From assembly GCF_026278245.1 (NCBI RefSeq), contig NZ_CP111079.1:2978501-3042500 (forward strand): a stretch of 64,000 nucleotides of DNA, given 5' to 3'. The stretch is from Pontibacter kalidii (GTDB taxonomy: Bacteria > Bacteroidota > Bacteroidia > Cytophagales > Hymenobacteraceae). The notes under the pieces were generated by a model that was given only the letters and a program-made list of their open reading frames with translations, was not told where the DNA came from and searched no databases. Positions 26,534-36,227 of this stretch are shown piece by piece (position 1 is the stretch's first letter; each line of letters starts with the position of its first letter). A program made the position numbers and the translations under genes.

Positions 26534-29500
26534 ATGAGGCTCTTATCTTTAACCATCAGCTTTGTGATGGTGCTTGGCAGCCTGTGTGCCCAGGCAGAAA
26601 CCTACTATGTCAGCCGTGCCGGCAACGATAGTTACTCCGGTGTTTCAAAAACAAGTGCCTGGGCAAGTATAGATAAAGTAAACGACACCCATTTTGCTCC
26701 GGGAGATACCATCCTGTTTGAGGGAGAAGAGATTTTTGAGGGGAGCCTGGGCTTTGGGGAAGAAGTTAAAGGAACCCCGCAGAGCCCGATCGTACTACGA
26801 TCCTATGGCACCGGAAGAGCCGTGATCAGGAGCGGCACCCAGAAAGGCTTCTGGCTTTACAATACCTCTGGCTTTAAAATAGAGAACCTGGTGTTTGAGG
26901 GAGCCGGCAGAACAGTCAATACAACTGCCGGTGTGGAAATTTACATGGATTTGCTCAACACCATGCTACCTTATATTGCGATCCATAACGTGGAGGTTTA
27001 CGGCTATCGCGAGGCCGGCGTCAGCATTGGCAGCTGGGACACAGACCAGGGCTTTCGCGATGTCTCCATCACCAATACATCCTCCCATGATAACGGCGAT
27101 GCAGGCATAGCTGTTTGGGCGCAGGATAGGCTCCTGGCGCACCAGAATGTGTATGTAGGACACACCAAAGCTTATAACAACGCCGGCATCTCCACCAAAA
27201 CACACTCCCACAGCGGTAACGGCATTGTAATAGGCGGTGTTGACGGGGGAGTGATCGAGTTCTGCGAGGCCTATAACAATGGGTGGCTGAACGCCTGGAA
27301 GAATGGTGGCCCTGTAGGTATCTGGTGTTATACCAGCAACAATGTTATCATCCAGTACAACGAGTCGCACCACAACAAAACGGGAACCACGAAGGACGGC
27401 GGCGGATTTGACATCGACGGAGGCAGTACGAACTGCATACTGCAGTATAATTACTCCCATGATAACGAGGGGGCGGGCTATCTGTTAGCGCAGTTTGATA
27501 AGGCCAAGGAGATGAAGGACCTGACCATCCGCTACAATATCAGTGAGAACGATGGCAGAAAGAACGGGTATGGCGCTATCCACCTCTGGTCCTCCGGCTC
27601 AAACGGTGGCATCCAAAATGCCCAGATCTACAACAACACCATTTACCTGTCGCCGGCAACAAGCGGGGCACCCAAGGCAGTATGGGTGCAGGCTGGTGGT
27701 GCAACGGCTGCAACTTTCCGAAACAACCTGTTCGTGACAACTGGCGGCGTAAGGTTGGTGCAAGTGGACTCTAATGTTACGGCTAACGTGCGCTTTGAAG
27801 GCAATAATTACTGGTCGTCTGGTGCTACGGCTACTTTTAACTGGGGAGGTACAGTGCACAAATCACTTTCCGCTTGGCGCACGGCTACCTCACAAGAATC
27901 GCGTAACGGCATAGCACTCGGGTTCGCCCTGGACCCGAAGCTGAAAGGCCCCGGCAAAAGTATAACCATCTCCAACCCGCAGTTCCTGTACACATTGCAG
28001 GGTTATGAACTGGACATTACCTCTGCCCTGGTTGGCAAAGGGCTTAACCTGCAGGCTGACTTCGGTCTAAACACCGGAAAAACAGACTTCTGGGGCAACA
28101 GCATCACCCAACGCACCGATCTCTGCATAGGAGCCCATCAGGTCACGGACAATAGTAAAGCCTGTCTCTACGGAGGGCCGCAACCACTTTCGTTCGGCCA
28201 TGCAGCAGGCGGGATTTACGTTGGCCCTGGGGTAACAGAAGAAGGTTTTTTTACTCCTCAGGCAGCGGGTGTTGGCAACCACGCATTGGTTTATACTTAT
28301 ACAGACGCACAGGGACAGCCGCAGGCCGCGCACCATACCGTGCAGGTTATTGACACCGACGCAACCCAATGGACAGGAGCCAGCGGCACCACCGATTGGT
28401 TCGACGGCCAGAACTGGAGCACCTGTGTACCTACGCCACACATCAACACCAGTATCCCATCCAACGCACCAGCTTTCCCAAGTATAAAAACAGGGCAACG
28501 CGGCCTTGTGCATGATTTAGACGCTGTTGGCCTCCTTACCATTGAACAGGATGCCGCTCTGGAGCTACACGGTACTTTAGAAACGGCCAACCTCCGTATC
28601 CACCCAAACTCCAGCATCATTTTTAATAGCGAGGCGCCCCAAACCATACCCGCAGGCAATTACGGCAGTTTGCTGTTGCAGGGCGGGGGCTCCAGAAAAC
28701 TGGCTGGCTCCGTTACCATAAGCAATCACCTCGACTTAAAACAGGGCAAGCTGCAATTGGGCGACAACAACCTATTGATAGAAGAGAGTGGCAGCATACT
28801 GAATTACAATGCTGGCAGCTACATTATAACAAACGGCACAGGCCTGCTAACTTATGCAGGAATGGCAGCAGGGCTCATGAAGGTGTTCCCGGTTGGCACC
28901 TCCAGTGGCTACGCGCCCGTCTCGCTCCGTAACGATGGTGTAGTAGATAATTTCAGTATCCGGGTGGAGGAAAGCGCTGCAAGTACAGGGGACACGACTG
29001 ATCATGAGATCACGATCAGGAAGATATGGCAGATAGAGGAGGAAACGAAGGGTGGTTCTGATGTAACGATGATCCTGCAGTGGGCTACTGATGATGAGCC
29101 AGAGACGTTTAACCGCGCCCAAAGCTATGTAAGCCACTACGAGAACGACGAGTGGCAGGTGATGGAAAGTAGCTTAGGCAAGGTAACACAGGGCCCCTCC
29201 GCCGGCTCGCACCGTATCAGCCTGAGCGGGGTTAACTCCTTCTCCCCTTTTACTGTAGCCAGCAGCCAGTCAATGCCAGCGCCTCTGCCTGTTTCGCTGG
29301 CCAAGTTTACAGTAGCGAAACAGGGCATGGAGGTGCTGCTGCAGTGGGAAACGGCCTCGGAGCAAAACAACCATGGCTTTGACGTGGAGGTATCTGAGGA
29401 TGGCAGCTACTTCAGGGCGCTTGGGTTTGTAAAGAGCAAGTCACCCAACTCAGTTCAGCGGCAACTTTATACTTACCATGATAAGGAGCCCGGTAAGTAT

Positions 29501-29842
29501 GGGGCAAGGTACTACCGCCTGCGCCAGATCGACCTGGATGGCACCACCACCTACTCCTTCGTGAGAGCAGTAGATTTTGGGCAGTCCAAACTGTCCCTCT
29601 CAGTATACCCAAACCCCTTTTCAGAGATGGTTACGCTGGAGCTTGAAATGGAGAAAGAAGAGAACCTGATCGTGACCCTGACCGACACCAAAGGCAAGAA
29701 GCTCCTCCACAAATCTGTACTACTTCCGAAGGGCTCTACCAGGCTGCCGCTTAACCTGAGCGGGCTCAAAGACACATCTTTTTATATCCTGACGGCCCAC
29801 ATCGGGAATAAGACCTACCACTTTAAGCTGCTCAAGCAGTAA
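26534..29842 (+). CDS. Secreted right-handed beta-helix protein with T9SS signal
   Basis: A 1102-residue secreted protein. Signal peptide to about residue 22 (FVMVLGSLCAQA); then the opening YYVSRAGNDSYSGVSKTSAW typical of parallel beta-helix polysaccharide lyases/epimerases; residues about 25-490 are right-handed beta-helix repeats (YNNTIYLS, NESHHNKTGTT). A middle region (about 590-900) has further strand-rich repeats; an SLAKFTV-starting fibronectin-like block follows, and the last 80 residues are a T9SS type A sorting domain (SLSVYPNPFSE). Secreted through the type IX system, probably acting on a uronate-type or related polysaccharide, but catalytic residues cannot be assigned. It immediately precedes the polysaccharide export locus. 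ATG at 26534 is preferred to a TTG at 26525. Confidence 0.85.
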   Translation: MRLLSLTISFVMVLGSLCAQAETYYVSRAGNDSYSGVSKTSAWASIDKVNDTHFAPGDTILFEGEEIFEGSLGFGEEVKGTPQSPIVLRSYGTGRAVIRSGTQKGFWLYNTSGFKIENLVFEGAGRTVNTTAGVEIYMDLLNTMLPYIAIHNVEVYGYREAGVSIGSWDTDQGFRDVSITNTSSHDNGDAGIAVWAQDRLLAHQNVYVGHTKAYNNAGISTKTHSHSGNGIVIGGVDGGVIEFCEAYNNGWLNAWKNGGPVGIWCYTSNNVIIQYNESHHNKTGTTKDGGGFDIDGGSTNCILQYNYSHDNEGAGYLLAQFDKAKEMKDLTIRYNISENDGRKNGYGAIHLWSSGSNGGIQNAQIYNNTIYLSPATSGAPKAVWVQAGGATAATFRNNLFVTTGGVRLVQVDSNVTANVRFEGNNYWSSGATATFNWGGTVHKSLSAWRTATSQESRNGIALGFALDPKLKGPGKSITISNPQFLYTLQGYELDITSALVGKGLNLQADFGLNTGKTDFWGNSITQRTDLCIGAHQVTDNSKACLYGGPQPLSFGHAAGGIYVGPGVTEEGFFTPQAAGVGNHALVYTYTDAQGQPQAAHHTVQVIDTDATQWTGASGTTDWFDGQNWSTCVPTPHINTSIPSNAPAFPSIKTGQRGLVHDLDAVGLLTIEQDAALELHGTLETANLRIHPNSSIIFNSEAPQTIPAGNYGSLLLQGGGSRKLAGSVTISNHLDLKQGKLQLGDNNLLIEESGSILNYNAGSYIITNGTGLLTYAGMAAGLMKVFPVGTSSGYAPVSLRNDGVVDNFSIRVEESAASTGDTTDHEITIRKIWQIEEETKGGSDVTMILQWATDDEPETFNRAQSYVSHYENDEWQVMESSLGKVTQGPSAGSHRISLSGVNSFSPFTVASSQSMPAPLPVSLAKFTVAKQGMEVLLQWETASEQNNHGFDVEVSEDGSYFRALGFVKSKSPNSVQRQLYTYHDKEPGKYGARYYRLRQIDLDGTTTYSFVRAVDFGQSKLSLSVYPNPFSEMVTLELEMEKEENLIVTLTDTKGKKLLHKSVLLPKGSTRLPLNLSGLKDTSFYILTAHIGNKTYHFKLLKQ

Positions 29843-29877
29843 TTATTCGTTACGAAAGAGTGCCAGGGGCAACTACA

Positions 29878-29907
29878 AACGAGCAGGTAACAAGTTACCT
29901 GCTCGTT
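29878..29907 (+). terminator. Terminator after beta-helix gene
   Basis: AACGAGCAGGTAAC pairs with GTTACCTGCTCGTT across a minimal loop, followed by CTGATTTTATT. It separates the beta-helix gene from the exporter operon. Confidence 0.7.
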
Positions 29908-30140
29908 CTGATTTTATTATCCCCTGCGTCGCTGCATTGCTCCTCCCCTTCCAGCTTTTCTTTAACAAAAGCTATCAGAATTACTTTTTAAGTTTATTTC
30001 AAAAATTTAGACTTAAAGTGCAATTAATCGTAAAAGGTACCCAAAGAGATATTTCTCAATAAGCCAGCAGTTAGGCAAAAAGCAGCTACGATAGCTGAAC
30101 TGCTCCATATGTTGGCATACTATAAATCACGGGGAGCTTC

Positions 30141-30998
30141 ATGTCTGAATTGAAATCACATTGGGATTGGGAGATTACGAGCGAAACCAGTTACTGGGGG
30201 ACCAACCTAAGGGAGCTATGGTCTTTCCGTCACCTGATGGCTGGCTTGGTCAAAAGAAACTTTCTACTAAGATATCAGCAAACTATCCTGGGTCCTTTCT
30301 GGATCCTTTTCCCTCCGCTACTCACCTTAGCTACCTATGTAGTGGTGTTCGGTAAATTCGTTGGCATCTCGACCGGCACTTTGCCGCCCGTACTCTTTTA
30401 CTTTTCGGGTATCATCCTGTGGAGCTTTTTCAGCGACTGCTTTACAGGTACAGCCACCACGTTTAAAGACAATGCCCACCTTTTCAGCAAGGTGTACTTC
30501 CCGCGCCTGGTGGTGCCACTTTCCGTGATAAGCACCCAGTTCTATAATTTTCTGATTCAACTCATGCTCCTGCTGTTGCTTGTCGCCTATTACTGGTGGT
30601 TCCAAGGCTTAAGCTCACCCATAAGTATGGTGGCCCTGCTCTGGTTCCCGGTAGTCGTTACCGCCACAGCGGTGCTTGCCCTGGGTATGGGGCTGTTTTT
30701 CTCGGTTCTCACAGCCAAATACCGGGATATGGGCTATATCATCAGTTTAGGGGTGCGCCTGCTCATGTATGTAACGCCTGTTATCTACCCTCTTTCCGCA
30801 GTTCCGGAAAAGGTGCGATGGATCGTCCGGCTAAATCCACTGGCGCAGTTATTTGAAGCGTTCCGCCTCTCGCTGCTGGGGGAAGGCACGGTTTCTTTTG
30901 TGCAGTTGCTGTATAGTGTGCTGTTTGCCGCTGCTTTCCTGAGCGTGGCGCTGCTGCTGTTTAACAAGCAGGGAGACAAACTGATAGACGTAGTATAG
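30141..30998 (+). CDS. Polysaccharide ABC exporter permease (Wzm-like)
   Basis: A 285-residue ABC-2 type permease with about six membrane segments (FWILFPPLLTLATYVVVFG near 55; AFLSVALLLFNK near the end). It has the amphipathic N-terminal region and the LRYQQTILGPFW motif (near 42-53) seen in Wzm/TagG-type exporters that pass lipid-linked O-antigen or teichoic-type polymers across the inner membrane. The next gene, 9 bases on, is its Wzt ATPase. This is the first gene of a seven-gene glycan operon. Approximately 300 AT-rich bases precede it, with a short CAGCTA/TAGCTG inverted repeat at 30083-30097. Confidence 0.9.
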   Translation: MSELKSHWDWEITSETSYWGTNLRELWSFRHLMAGLVKRNFLLRYQQTILGPFWILFPPLLTLATYVVVFGKFVGISTGTLPPVLFYFSGIILWSFFSDCFTGTATTFKDNAHLFSKVYFPRLVVPLSVISTQFYNFLIQLMLLLLLVAYYWWFQGLSSPISMVALLWFPVVVTATAVLALGMGLFFSVLTAKYRDMGYIISLGVRLLMYVTPVIYPLSAVPEKVRWIVRLNPLAQLFEAFRLSLLGEGTVSFVQLLYSVLFAAAFLSVALLLFNKQGDKLIDVV

Positions 30999-31007
30999 GG
31001 AGAAGGT

Positions 31008-32297
31008 ATGTCAGAAAAGATCATCCAGGTGGAGAACATCTCCAAGCTATACCGGCTCGGAAGCATTGGCACCGGCTCCTTCCGTCAGGACCTGCAGTAT
31101 TGGTGGAACCTATATGTGCTCGGTAAAAAGGACCCCTTCTTTCAGGTGAACAGCGCGGTGTTGCCTGATGCCAGAGCCGATCAGATATGGGCCTTGCAGC
31201 ACATTGACTTTGATGTTAAACAGGGAGAATCACTGGGCATTGTTGGCAGTAATGGATCCGGTAAATCAACATTACTGAAAATCATTTCCCGGATAGTAAA
31301 GCCCACGACCGGCTCTGTGAAAGGCAGGGGCAAGGTCAGCAGCCTGCTTGAAGTAGGAACCGGGTTCAATAAAGAGCTCACCGGGCGCGAGAATATCTAT
31401 ATCAGCGGGTATATCCTGGGGATGAATAAAGCTGAGATAGCAGCCAAGTTTGATGAGATCGTAGCCTTCTCCGGCATAGAGGCTTTCATCGACACACCCG
31501 TCAAGCGCTACTCTTCGGGCATGTATGTGCGGCTGGCATTTGCAGTGGCGGCCCATCTGGAGCCCGACATTTTGATTGTCGATGAGGTACTGGCAGTAGG
31601 GGATGCCGACTTCCAAAAGAAGTGCCTTGGAAAAATGCGGGAAGTCTCACAGACTGATGGCAGAACCATCCTCTTTGTCAGCCATAGCATGCAGGCAGTA
31701 AATACCCTTTGCGACAGGGCTATTTGGCTGAATAAAGGAATTATGAGAGACATGGGCCCCTCCTCCTCCGTGGTGAACAAATACATCGCTAGCCTGCAGA
31801 AGCTACAACTGGGGAAAGCATGGAAAACTCCTCAGGAGGCTCCAGGGAATCAGGTGATTCGCTTTAAGCAGGTAGAACTTATTCCACATGTGGCGTATTC
31901 GGATGGTATTATCGATGTGCGCACGCCCCTCACGGTACGGTTTGAGTTCTGGAACATGCAAGGTGACCTGAGCCTGAACGTAGGAATCGTACTCTACTCC
32001 TACACGGGCGACTGCATCTTTGACCTGCTCTCCCCTGCTGCAGACTGCCAGCAAGGTATCGTGGAGGGGGAATGTACCATCCCGGGAAACTTCCTCAACG
32101 ACGGCTCTTACTACATTACGCTAACGGTGGCCAAGGAGGCTTCCGTTCCGCTGTATAACCTGGACGAATGCCTTTCTTTCGACGTGGAAGACTACCGTGG
32201 AGACATACATTACTTTGAAAAATGGTGGGGTGCCGTACGGCCTAAGTTCCCCTTCAGGTTAGAGAGCAAAAACAAGGAATTACAGACAAGCAGGTAA
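31008..32297 (+). CDS. Polysaccharide ABC exporter ATPase with Wzt C-domain
   Basis: A 429-residue ATPase partner of the permease. Nucleotide-binding domain (about 1-250): Walker A GSNGSGKSTLL near 84, signature YSSGMYVRLAFA near 168, Walker B DILIVDEVLAVGD near 188. Residues about 275-429 form a beta-sandwich resembling the Wzt carbohydrate-binding domain (FEFWNMQGDLSLNVGIVL), which in E. coli O8/O9a recognises the chemically capped end of the finished chain. Its presence predicts a capped glycan whose terminus is read before export. Spacing to neighbours is 9 and 4 bases, so one operon. Confidence 0.92.
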   Translation: MSEKIIQVENISKLYRLGSIGTGSFRQDLQYWWNLYVLGKKDPFFQVNSAVLPDARADQIWALQHIDFDVKQGESLGIVGSNGSGKSTLLKIISRIVKPTTGSVKGRGKVSSLLEVGTGFNKELTGRENIYISGYILGMNKAEIAAKFDEIVAFSGIEAFIDTPVKRYSSGMYVRLAFAVAAHLEPDILIVDEVLAVGDADFQKKCLGKMREVSQTDGRTILFVSHSMQAVNTLCDRAIWLNKGIMRDMGPSSSVVNKYIASLQKLQLGKAWKTPQEAPGNQVIRFKQVELIPHVAYSDGIIDVRTPLTVRFEFWNMQGDLSLNVGIVLYSYTGDCIFDLLSPAADCQQGIVEGECTIPGNFLNDGSYYITLTVAKEASVPLYNLDECLSFDVEDYRGDIHYFEKWWGAVRPKFPFRLESKNKELQTSR

Positions 32298-32301
32298 CAG
32301 C

Positions 32302-33576
32302 ATGCAGCAACAGCCATTATATAAGATCACCCATATTCACCTCGACCAGCTAGACACCCCGCTGCATACGCTTTACACAAGGCCTGGCAGCTACCTGGTA
32401 TTCTGGTGGGATTCCATTGCCTTAGGCCATATGTTTATAGAACCCGGTCACCAACTCACGCAGGAGGAGTATCACGACAGGCTGATAGAAGCCATAAAGC
32501 CAGCTGTTAAAGTATACATAAGAAAGGCCCATAAGCTGGGGGGCTGCTGGCAACACCTCCTGGCCGACGGGAAAACAGAAGAATGGCTCAGCCTGATGGC
32601 ATCATTCTTCACAACCAGTGCAGCCGACAAGATACCGGCGAGGGTGCCGGTATCGGTTGTCATCTGCACCCGCAACCGGGCCAACCATTTGCATAAGTGC
32701 CTATCCACCCTTCATCAGCTAAGGTGCCTGCCAGAGGAGATTGTAGTAGTGGATAATGCCCCCTCCGATGATGCTACGAAAAACGTGGTGGCACTTTTTC
32801 GTGATGTGCGCTATGTAAGAGAACTAAGGCCAGGGCTTTCCAATGCCAGAAACACCGGCATACAAACAGCATCTCACCCCATTATTGCCTTTACTGACGA
32901 TGATGTGACGGTGCACCCCGACTGGGTATACAGAGTATGGCAAACCTTTGAGGAAAGCAATGTAGCTGCCATGACGGGCTTAGTCATAGTGTCAGAACTA
33001 CAGACAGAGGCTCAGTTAATTTTTGAGAAACATTGGAGCTTTAACCGGGGCTATGCAGATGTTCTTTACGACGCGGCTTACTTCAGCACTACCCTACCCT
33101 TTGGACCGCCCGTTTGGAAAATAGGAGCGGGAGCCAATATGGCGTTTAGGAGAACGATCTTCGAGGAAGTAGGGCTCTTCCACCAAGAACTAGGCGCGGG
33201 TGCCTCCGGCTGCAGCGAGGACTCGGAGATGTGGTTCAGAATTTTGGCTCATGGCCATACTATTCACTATAACCCAAGAGCAGCGGTCTTTCATGAGCAC
33301 AGAAAAGAATTTAAGGAGCTGAAAAAACAGATTTATTACTACATGCGCGGCTTTACGGCAGCTGCCTTGTTTCAACAACACCAGCACCATAAGGCCAATT
33401 ACAAAAAACACTTATCAAAGGTGCTACCTAAACACTACTTAAGAATGATCATCAGGGGATTCCCCCGGTACCGTTCCAGGTTAAGTACAGTGTGGGTAGA
33501 AGTACAAGGTATGCTTTCTGGCTTGGTCTATTACCACAGAAACAGGAGCCGATTTTCTAAGCCCTCACCTAAATAA
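32302..33576 (+). CDS. Glycosyltransferase family 2 with N-terminal extension
   Basis: A 424-residue GT2 (GT-A fold) enzyme. Residues 1 to about 110 form an extra domain (YLVFWWDSIALGHMFIEPG) that I cannot place; the catalytic part begins at VSVVICTRNRANHL near 116, contains VVDNAPSDDAT near 145 and the metal-binding FTDDDV near 198, with GCSEDSEMWFRI near 304. The acceptor and donor are unknown. Lies 4 bases after the Wzt-like gene. Confidence 0.82.
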   Translation: MQQQPLYKITHIHLDQLDTPLHTLYTRPGSYLVFWWDSIALGHMFIEPGHQLTQEEYHDRLIEAIKPAVKVYIRKAHKLGGCWQHLLADGKTEEWLSLMASFFTTSAADKIPARVPVSVVICTRNRANHLHKCLSTLHQLRCLPEEIVVVDNAPSDDATKNVVALFRDVRYVRELRPGLSNARNTGIQTASHPIIAFTDDDVTVHPDWVYRVWQTFEESNVAAMTGLVIVSELQTEAQLIFEKHWSFNRGYADVLYDAAYFSTTLPFGPPVWKIGAGANMAFRRTIFEEVGLFHQELGAGASGCSEDSEMWFRILAHGHTIHYNPRAAVFHEHRKEFKELKKQIYYYMRGFTAAALFQQHQHHKANYKKHLSKVLPKHYLRMIIRGFPRYRSRLSTVWVEVQGMLSGLVYYHRNRSRFSKPSPK

Positions 33577-33585
33577 CTAGCCCTG

Positions 33586-35205
33586 ATGTATACGAAAGAG
33601 TCTCCCCTGGTCTCCGTCATCATCCCCTGTTATAACCATGGGCACTACCTGCACGAGGCTATTGACAGTGTGCGGCAACAGACCTATCCTGCGCTTGAGA
33701 TCATTGTTGTGGATGACGGCTCTACAGACAACACGGCTACTGTGGCGCAGGCTGCGCGCCCTCTCACCTACATTTACCAGGAAAACAAAGGCTTGTCTGC
33801 CGCGCGTAACACAGGCATCAGGCATAGCAAAGGAGAGTTTCTTGTTTTCCTGGATGCCGACGACTGTCTCTACCCGGATGCTGTGGCGGTTAATGCAGGC
33901 TTGCTGCTAGAAAACAGCGCGCTGGCATTTGTCTCAGGCAGCTATACCCTCTTTTTCCCCTCCACTAACCAGGTGCAGCCCGTGGTAAGGCAGGTGGAGG
34001 GCAATCATTACCAACACCTGCTCAGGGGGAATTATATCGGCATGCACGCAGCGGTCATGTTCAGGCGATGGGTGTTTGACAACTTTATGTATGATACTTC
34101 CCTGAAAGCCTGCGAAGACTATGACCTCTACTTGCGTGTTACCCGCCGGCACCCGGTCCTGCACCACGGCCATCTCATGGCTGTTTATCGCCAACACGGC
34201 ACGAATATGTCGGGGGATAGCAAGCTGATGCTTCAGACAACGCTCCAGGTGCTTGCCTGGCAACAGCAGCATCTTCAAAATACGATAGAGCAGGCCGCCT
34301 ACAGGGATGGCATCAACATCTGGAAAGCATTCTATACCCAACAGTTGGCCCACAAGCTTACTAAGGTGAACGGATTCTCCCTCCACGATTACCTTAGCTT
34401 TTTAAAAAATGACCCGGATCTTTCCCTCCATACCTTGCGCAGCAGCACCAGTTCTATAGCCATTTTTAACAAGATGATACAAATACTCCCTTCAGGTAAG
34501 ATCAGAAAAAAGCTAAGTTCCATCTTCACAATGGATCGTACGCCTGCCGTTGGAGGCGTGCGGTTCGGTCACTTTCACAGGTACACCCCTTTTAGTACCG
34601 AGTTTGGGTATGACCGGGGCGGGCCCGTGGACCGCTACTACATTGAACGGTTCCTGGGCGATCAGGCACATGACATTAAAGGAAGGGTGCTGGAGATAGG
34701 GGATAACAGCTACACCCTAGCCTACGGGGGGGAAAGGGTAACTAAAAGTGATATCCTGCATGTGGATGAAAGCAACCCCAGTGCCACGCTGGTCGGCGAT
34801 ATCAGTCATGCGCCCCATATCCCTGATAACTCCTTTGATTGCATCATCCTGACGCAAACCCTGCATTTGATTTACCATTTCACAGAAGCCCTTCATACCT
34901 GTTTCCGGATCCTCAAACCAGGAGGCGCGCTGTTACTCACGGTACCCGGTATCACGCCCATCGACCACGGGGAGTGGAAGGAAACCTGGTACTGGTCCTT
35001 TACCGACAAATCCATGAAGCGGCTGATGGAAGAAACTTTCCCTGGAGGCATCTCAGAAGTAACTCCTTATGGGAATGTGTTCACGGCCACTGCTTTCCTG
35101 TACGGAATGGGATTGCCCGAGGTACCTAAGACCAAACTGATGTACGATGACCCTCACTACCAGGTAATCATAACCGTGAAGGCCACCAAACCCATGGTAC
35201 CATGA
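33586..35205 (+). CDS. GT2 glycosyltransferase fused to methyltransferase
   Basis: A 539-residue fusion. Residues 1 to about 225 are a GT2 domain: SVIIPCYNHGHYLHEAI, VVDDGSTDNT (near 42) and FLDADD (near 87). Residues about 330-539 are a class I SAM-dependent methyltransferase-like domain: VLEIGDNSYT (near 370; the usual glycine-rich loop is altered), then IPDNSFDCIILTQTL and ILKPGGALLLTVPG. Both activities in one chain suggest that one sugar is added and the chain end (or that sugar) is methylated, a known way to cap O-antigens. Its stop overlaps the deacetylase start (ATGA at 35202-35205). Confidence 0.83.
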   Translation: MYTKESPLVSVIIPCYNHGHYLHEAIDSVRQQTYPALEIIVVDDGSTDNTATVAQAARPLTYIYQENKGLSAARNTGIRHSKGEFLVFLDADDCLYPDAVAVNAGLLLENSALAFVSGSYTLFFPSTNQVQPVVRQVEGNHYQHLLRGNYIGMHAAVMFRRWVFDNFMYDTSLKACEDYDLYLRVTRRHPVLHHGHLMAVYRQHGTNMSGDSKLMLQTTLQVLAWQQQHLQNTIEQAAYRDGINIWKAFYTQQLAHKLTKVNGFSLHDYLSFLKNDPDLSLHTLRSSTSSIAIFNKMIQILPSGKIRKKLSSIFTMDRTPAVGGVRFGHFHRYTPFSTEFGYDRGGPVDRYYIERFLGDQAHDIKGRVLEIGDNSYTLAYGGERVTKSDILHVDESNPSATLVGDISHAPHIPDNSFDCIILTQTLHLIYHFTEALHTCFRILKPGGALLLTVPGITPIDHGEWKETWYWSFTDKSMKRLMEETFPGGISEVTPYGNVFTATAFLYGMGLPEVPKTKLMYDDPHYQVIITVKATKPMVP

Positions 35206-36215
35206 TCAGAAGTCTTACCCATACCCTAAAACGTTATCTTCGGCCCAGAGGCCTGGTGCTCATGTACCACCGTGTGGCACAAGTGGAGTCTGACGTGTGG
35301 AGGCTGGCTGTCAGCCCCCACCACTTTGAGCAGCATCTGCAGATGCTGCACACCAAGTGGCGTGTCATCCCGCTGGCTGAGCTGGCAGATGATCTTGTCA
35401 GGCAAAAGGTAAAAAGAAACAGCGTCGCCATCACCTTCGATGATGGCTATGCAGACAACTTCCTGGTGGCCAGACCTCTGCTTGTCCAATACCGCTTGCC
35501 AGCGACCTTCTTTATCTGTTCAGGAAACATAGGCAGCAAAAAAGCATTCTGGTGGGATGAGTTGGAGCACCTGATACTCTCCTCCAAGGATTTACCCGCC
35601 AAGTTAAATCTCCATGTAGCGCACACCGCCATAAGCTTTGATCTGGGAATAGAGGGGCACTTGACGGAGGCAATGCAGGAACAGCACCGCCACTGGAAAG
35701 CTTATGTACAAGCACCACCCACAGCAAGAGCCTCCCTCTTTCTCCAACTATGGGAAGCCCTAAGGCCGCTTCCGAGCCAACAGCAGCAGCACTATCTGCA
35801 GCAGCTAAAGGCCTGGGCGGGTGCTTCCCTCCAGAAGGAAAGCACCTATAGCATGGACACAGCACAACTGGAGGAACTGGCCCGGCACGAGTTGTTTACC
35901 CTTGGCGCCCATACTGTTTCGCATCCGGACCTTGCCTGTCTGCCAGCAGCGGCCCAGCAGCAGGAGATGCTGGAAAGTAAGGCTTTTTTGGAGCGTTGCG
36001 CTGCTACAACCGTGAGCCTGCTTGCCTACCCCTATGGAAGCTACACCCAGAATACGGCCAGCCTGGCAGCCAAGGCCGGGTTTAAGGCTGCTGTCACCAC
36101 CAGCAACTGCCCTGTAAAACACGGCACTCCTGGCTACGGGGTGGGCAGGTTCCTTGTCGATGACTGGAGCGGCCGGCAGCTTGATCAACTCATGAGCACC
36201 TGGATAAACGCCTGA
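35202..36215 (+). CDS. Polysaccharide deacetylase (NodB-like)
   Basis: A 337-residue carbohydrate esterase family 4-type protein. LMYHRV near residue 20, the NodB metal motif FDDGYADNF near 78-86, HTVSHPDL (second metal-ligand motif) near 234, and LAYPYGSYT near 271. No signal peptide is visible, so it may act on a cytoplasmic or membrane-associated glycan intermediate, for example removing N-acetyl groups from a lipid-linked glycan. It is translationally coupled to the preceding gene through ATGA. Confidence 0.88.
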   Translation: MIRSLTHTLKRYLRPRGLVLMYHRVAQVESDVWRLAVSPHHFEQHLQMLHTKWRVIPLAELADDLVRQKVKRNSVAITFDDGYADNFLVARPLLVQYRLPATFFICSGNIGSKKAFWWDELEHLILSSKDLPAKLNLHVAHTAISFDLGIEGHLTEAMQEQHRHWKAYVQAPPTARASLFLQLWEALRPLPSQQQQHYLQQLKAWAGASLQKESTYSMDTAQLEELARHELFTLGAHTVSHPDLACLPAAAQQQEMLESKAFLERCAATTVSLLAYPYGSYTQNTASLAAKAGFKAAVTTSNCPVKHGTPGYGVGRFLVDDWSGRQLDQLMSTWINA

Positions 36216-36227
36216 CAATACGTGTGT

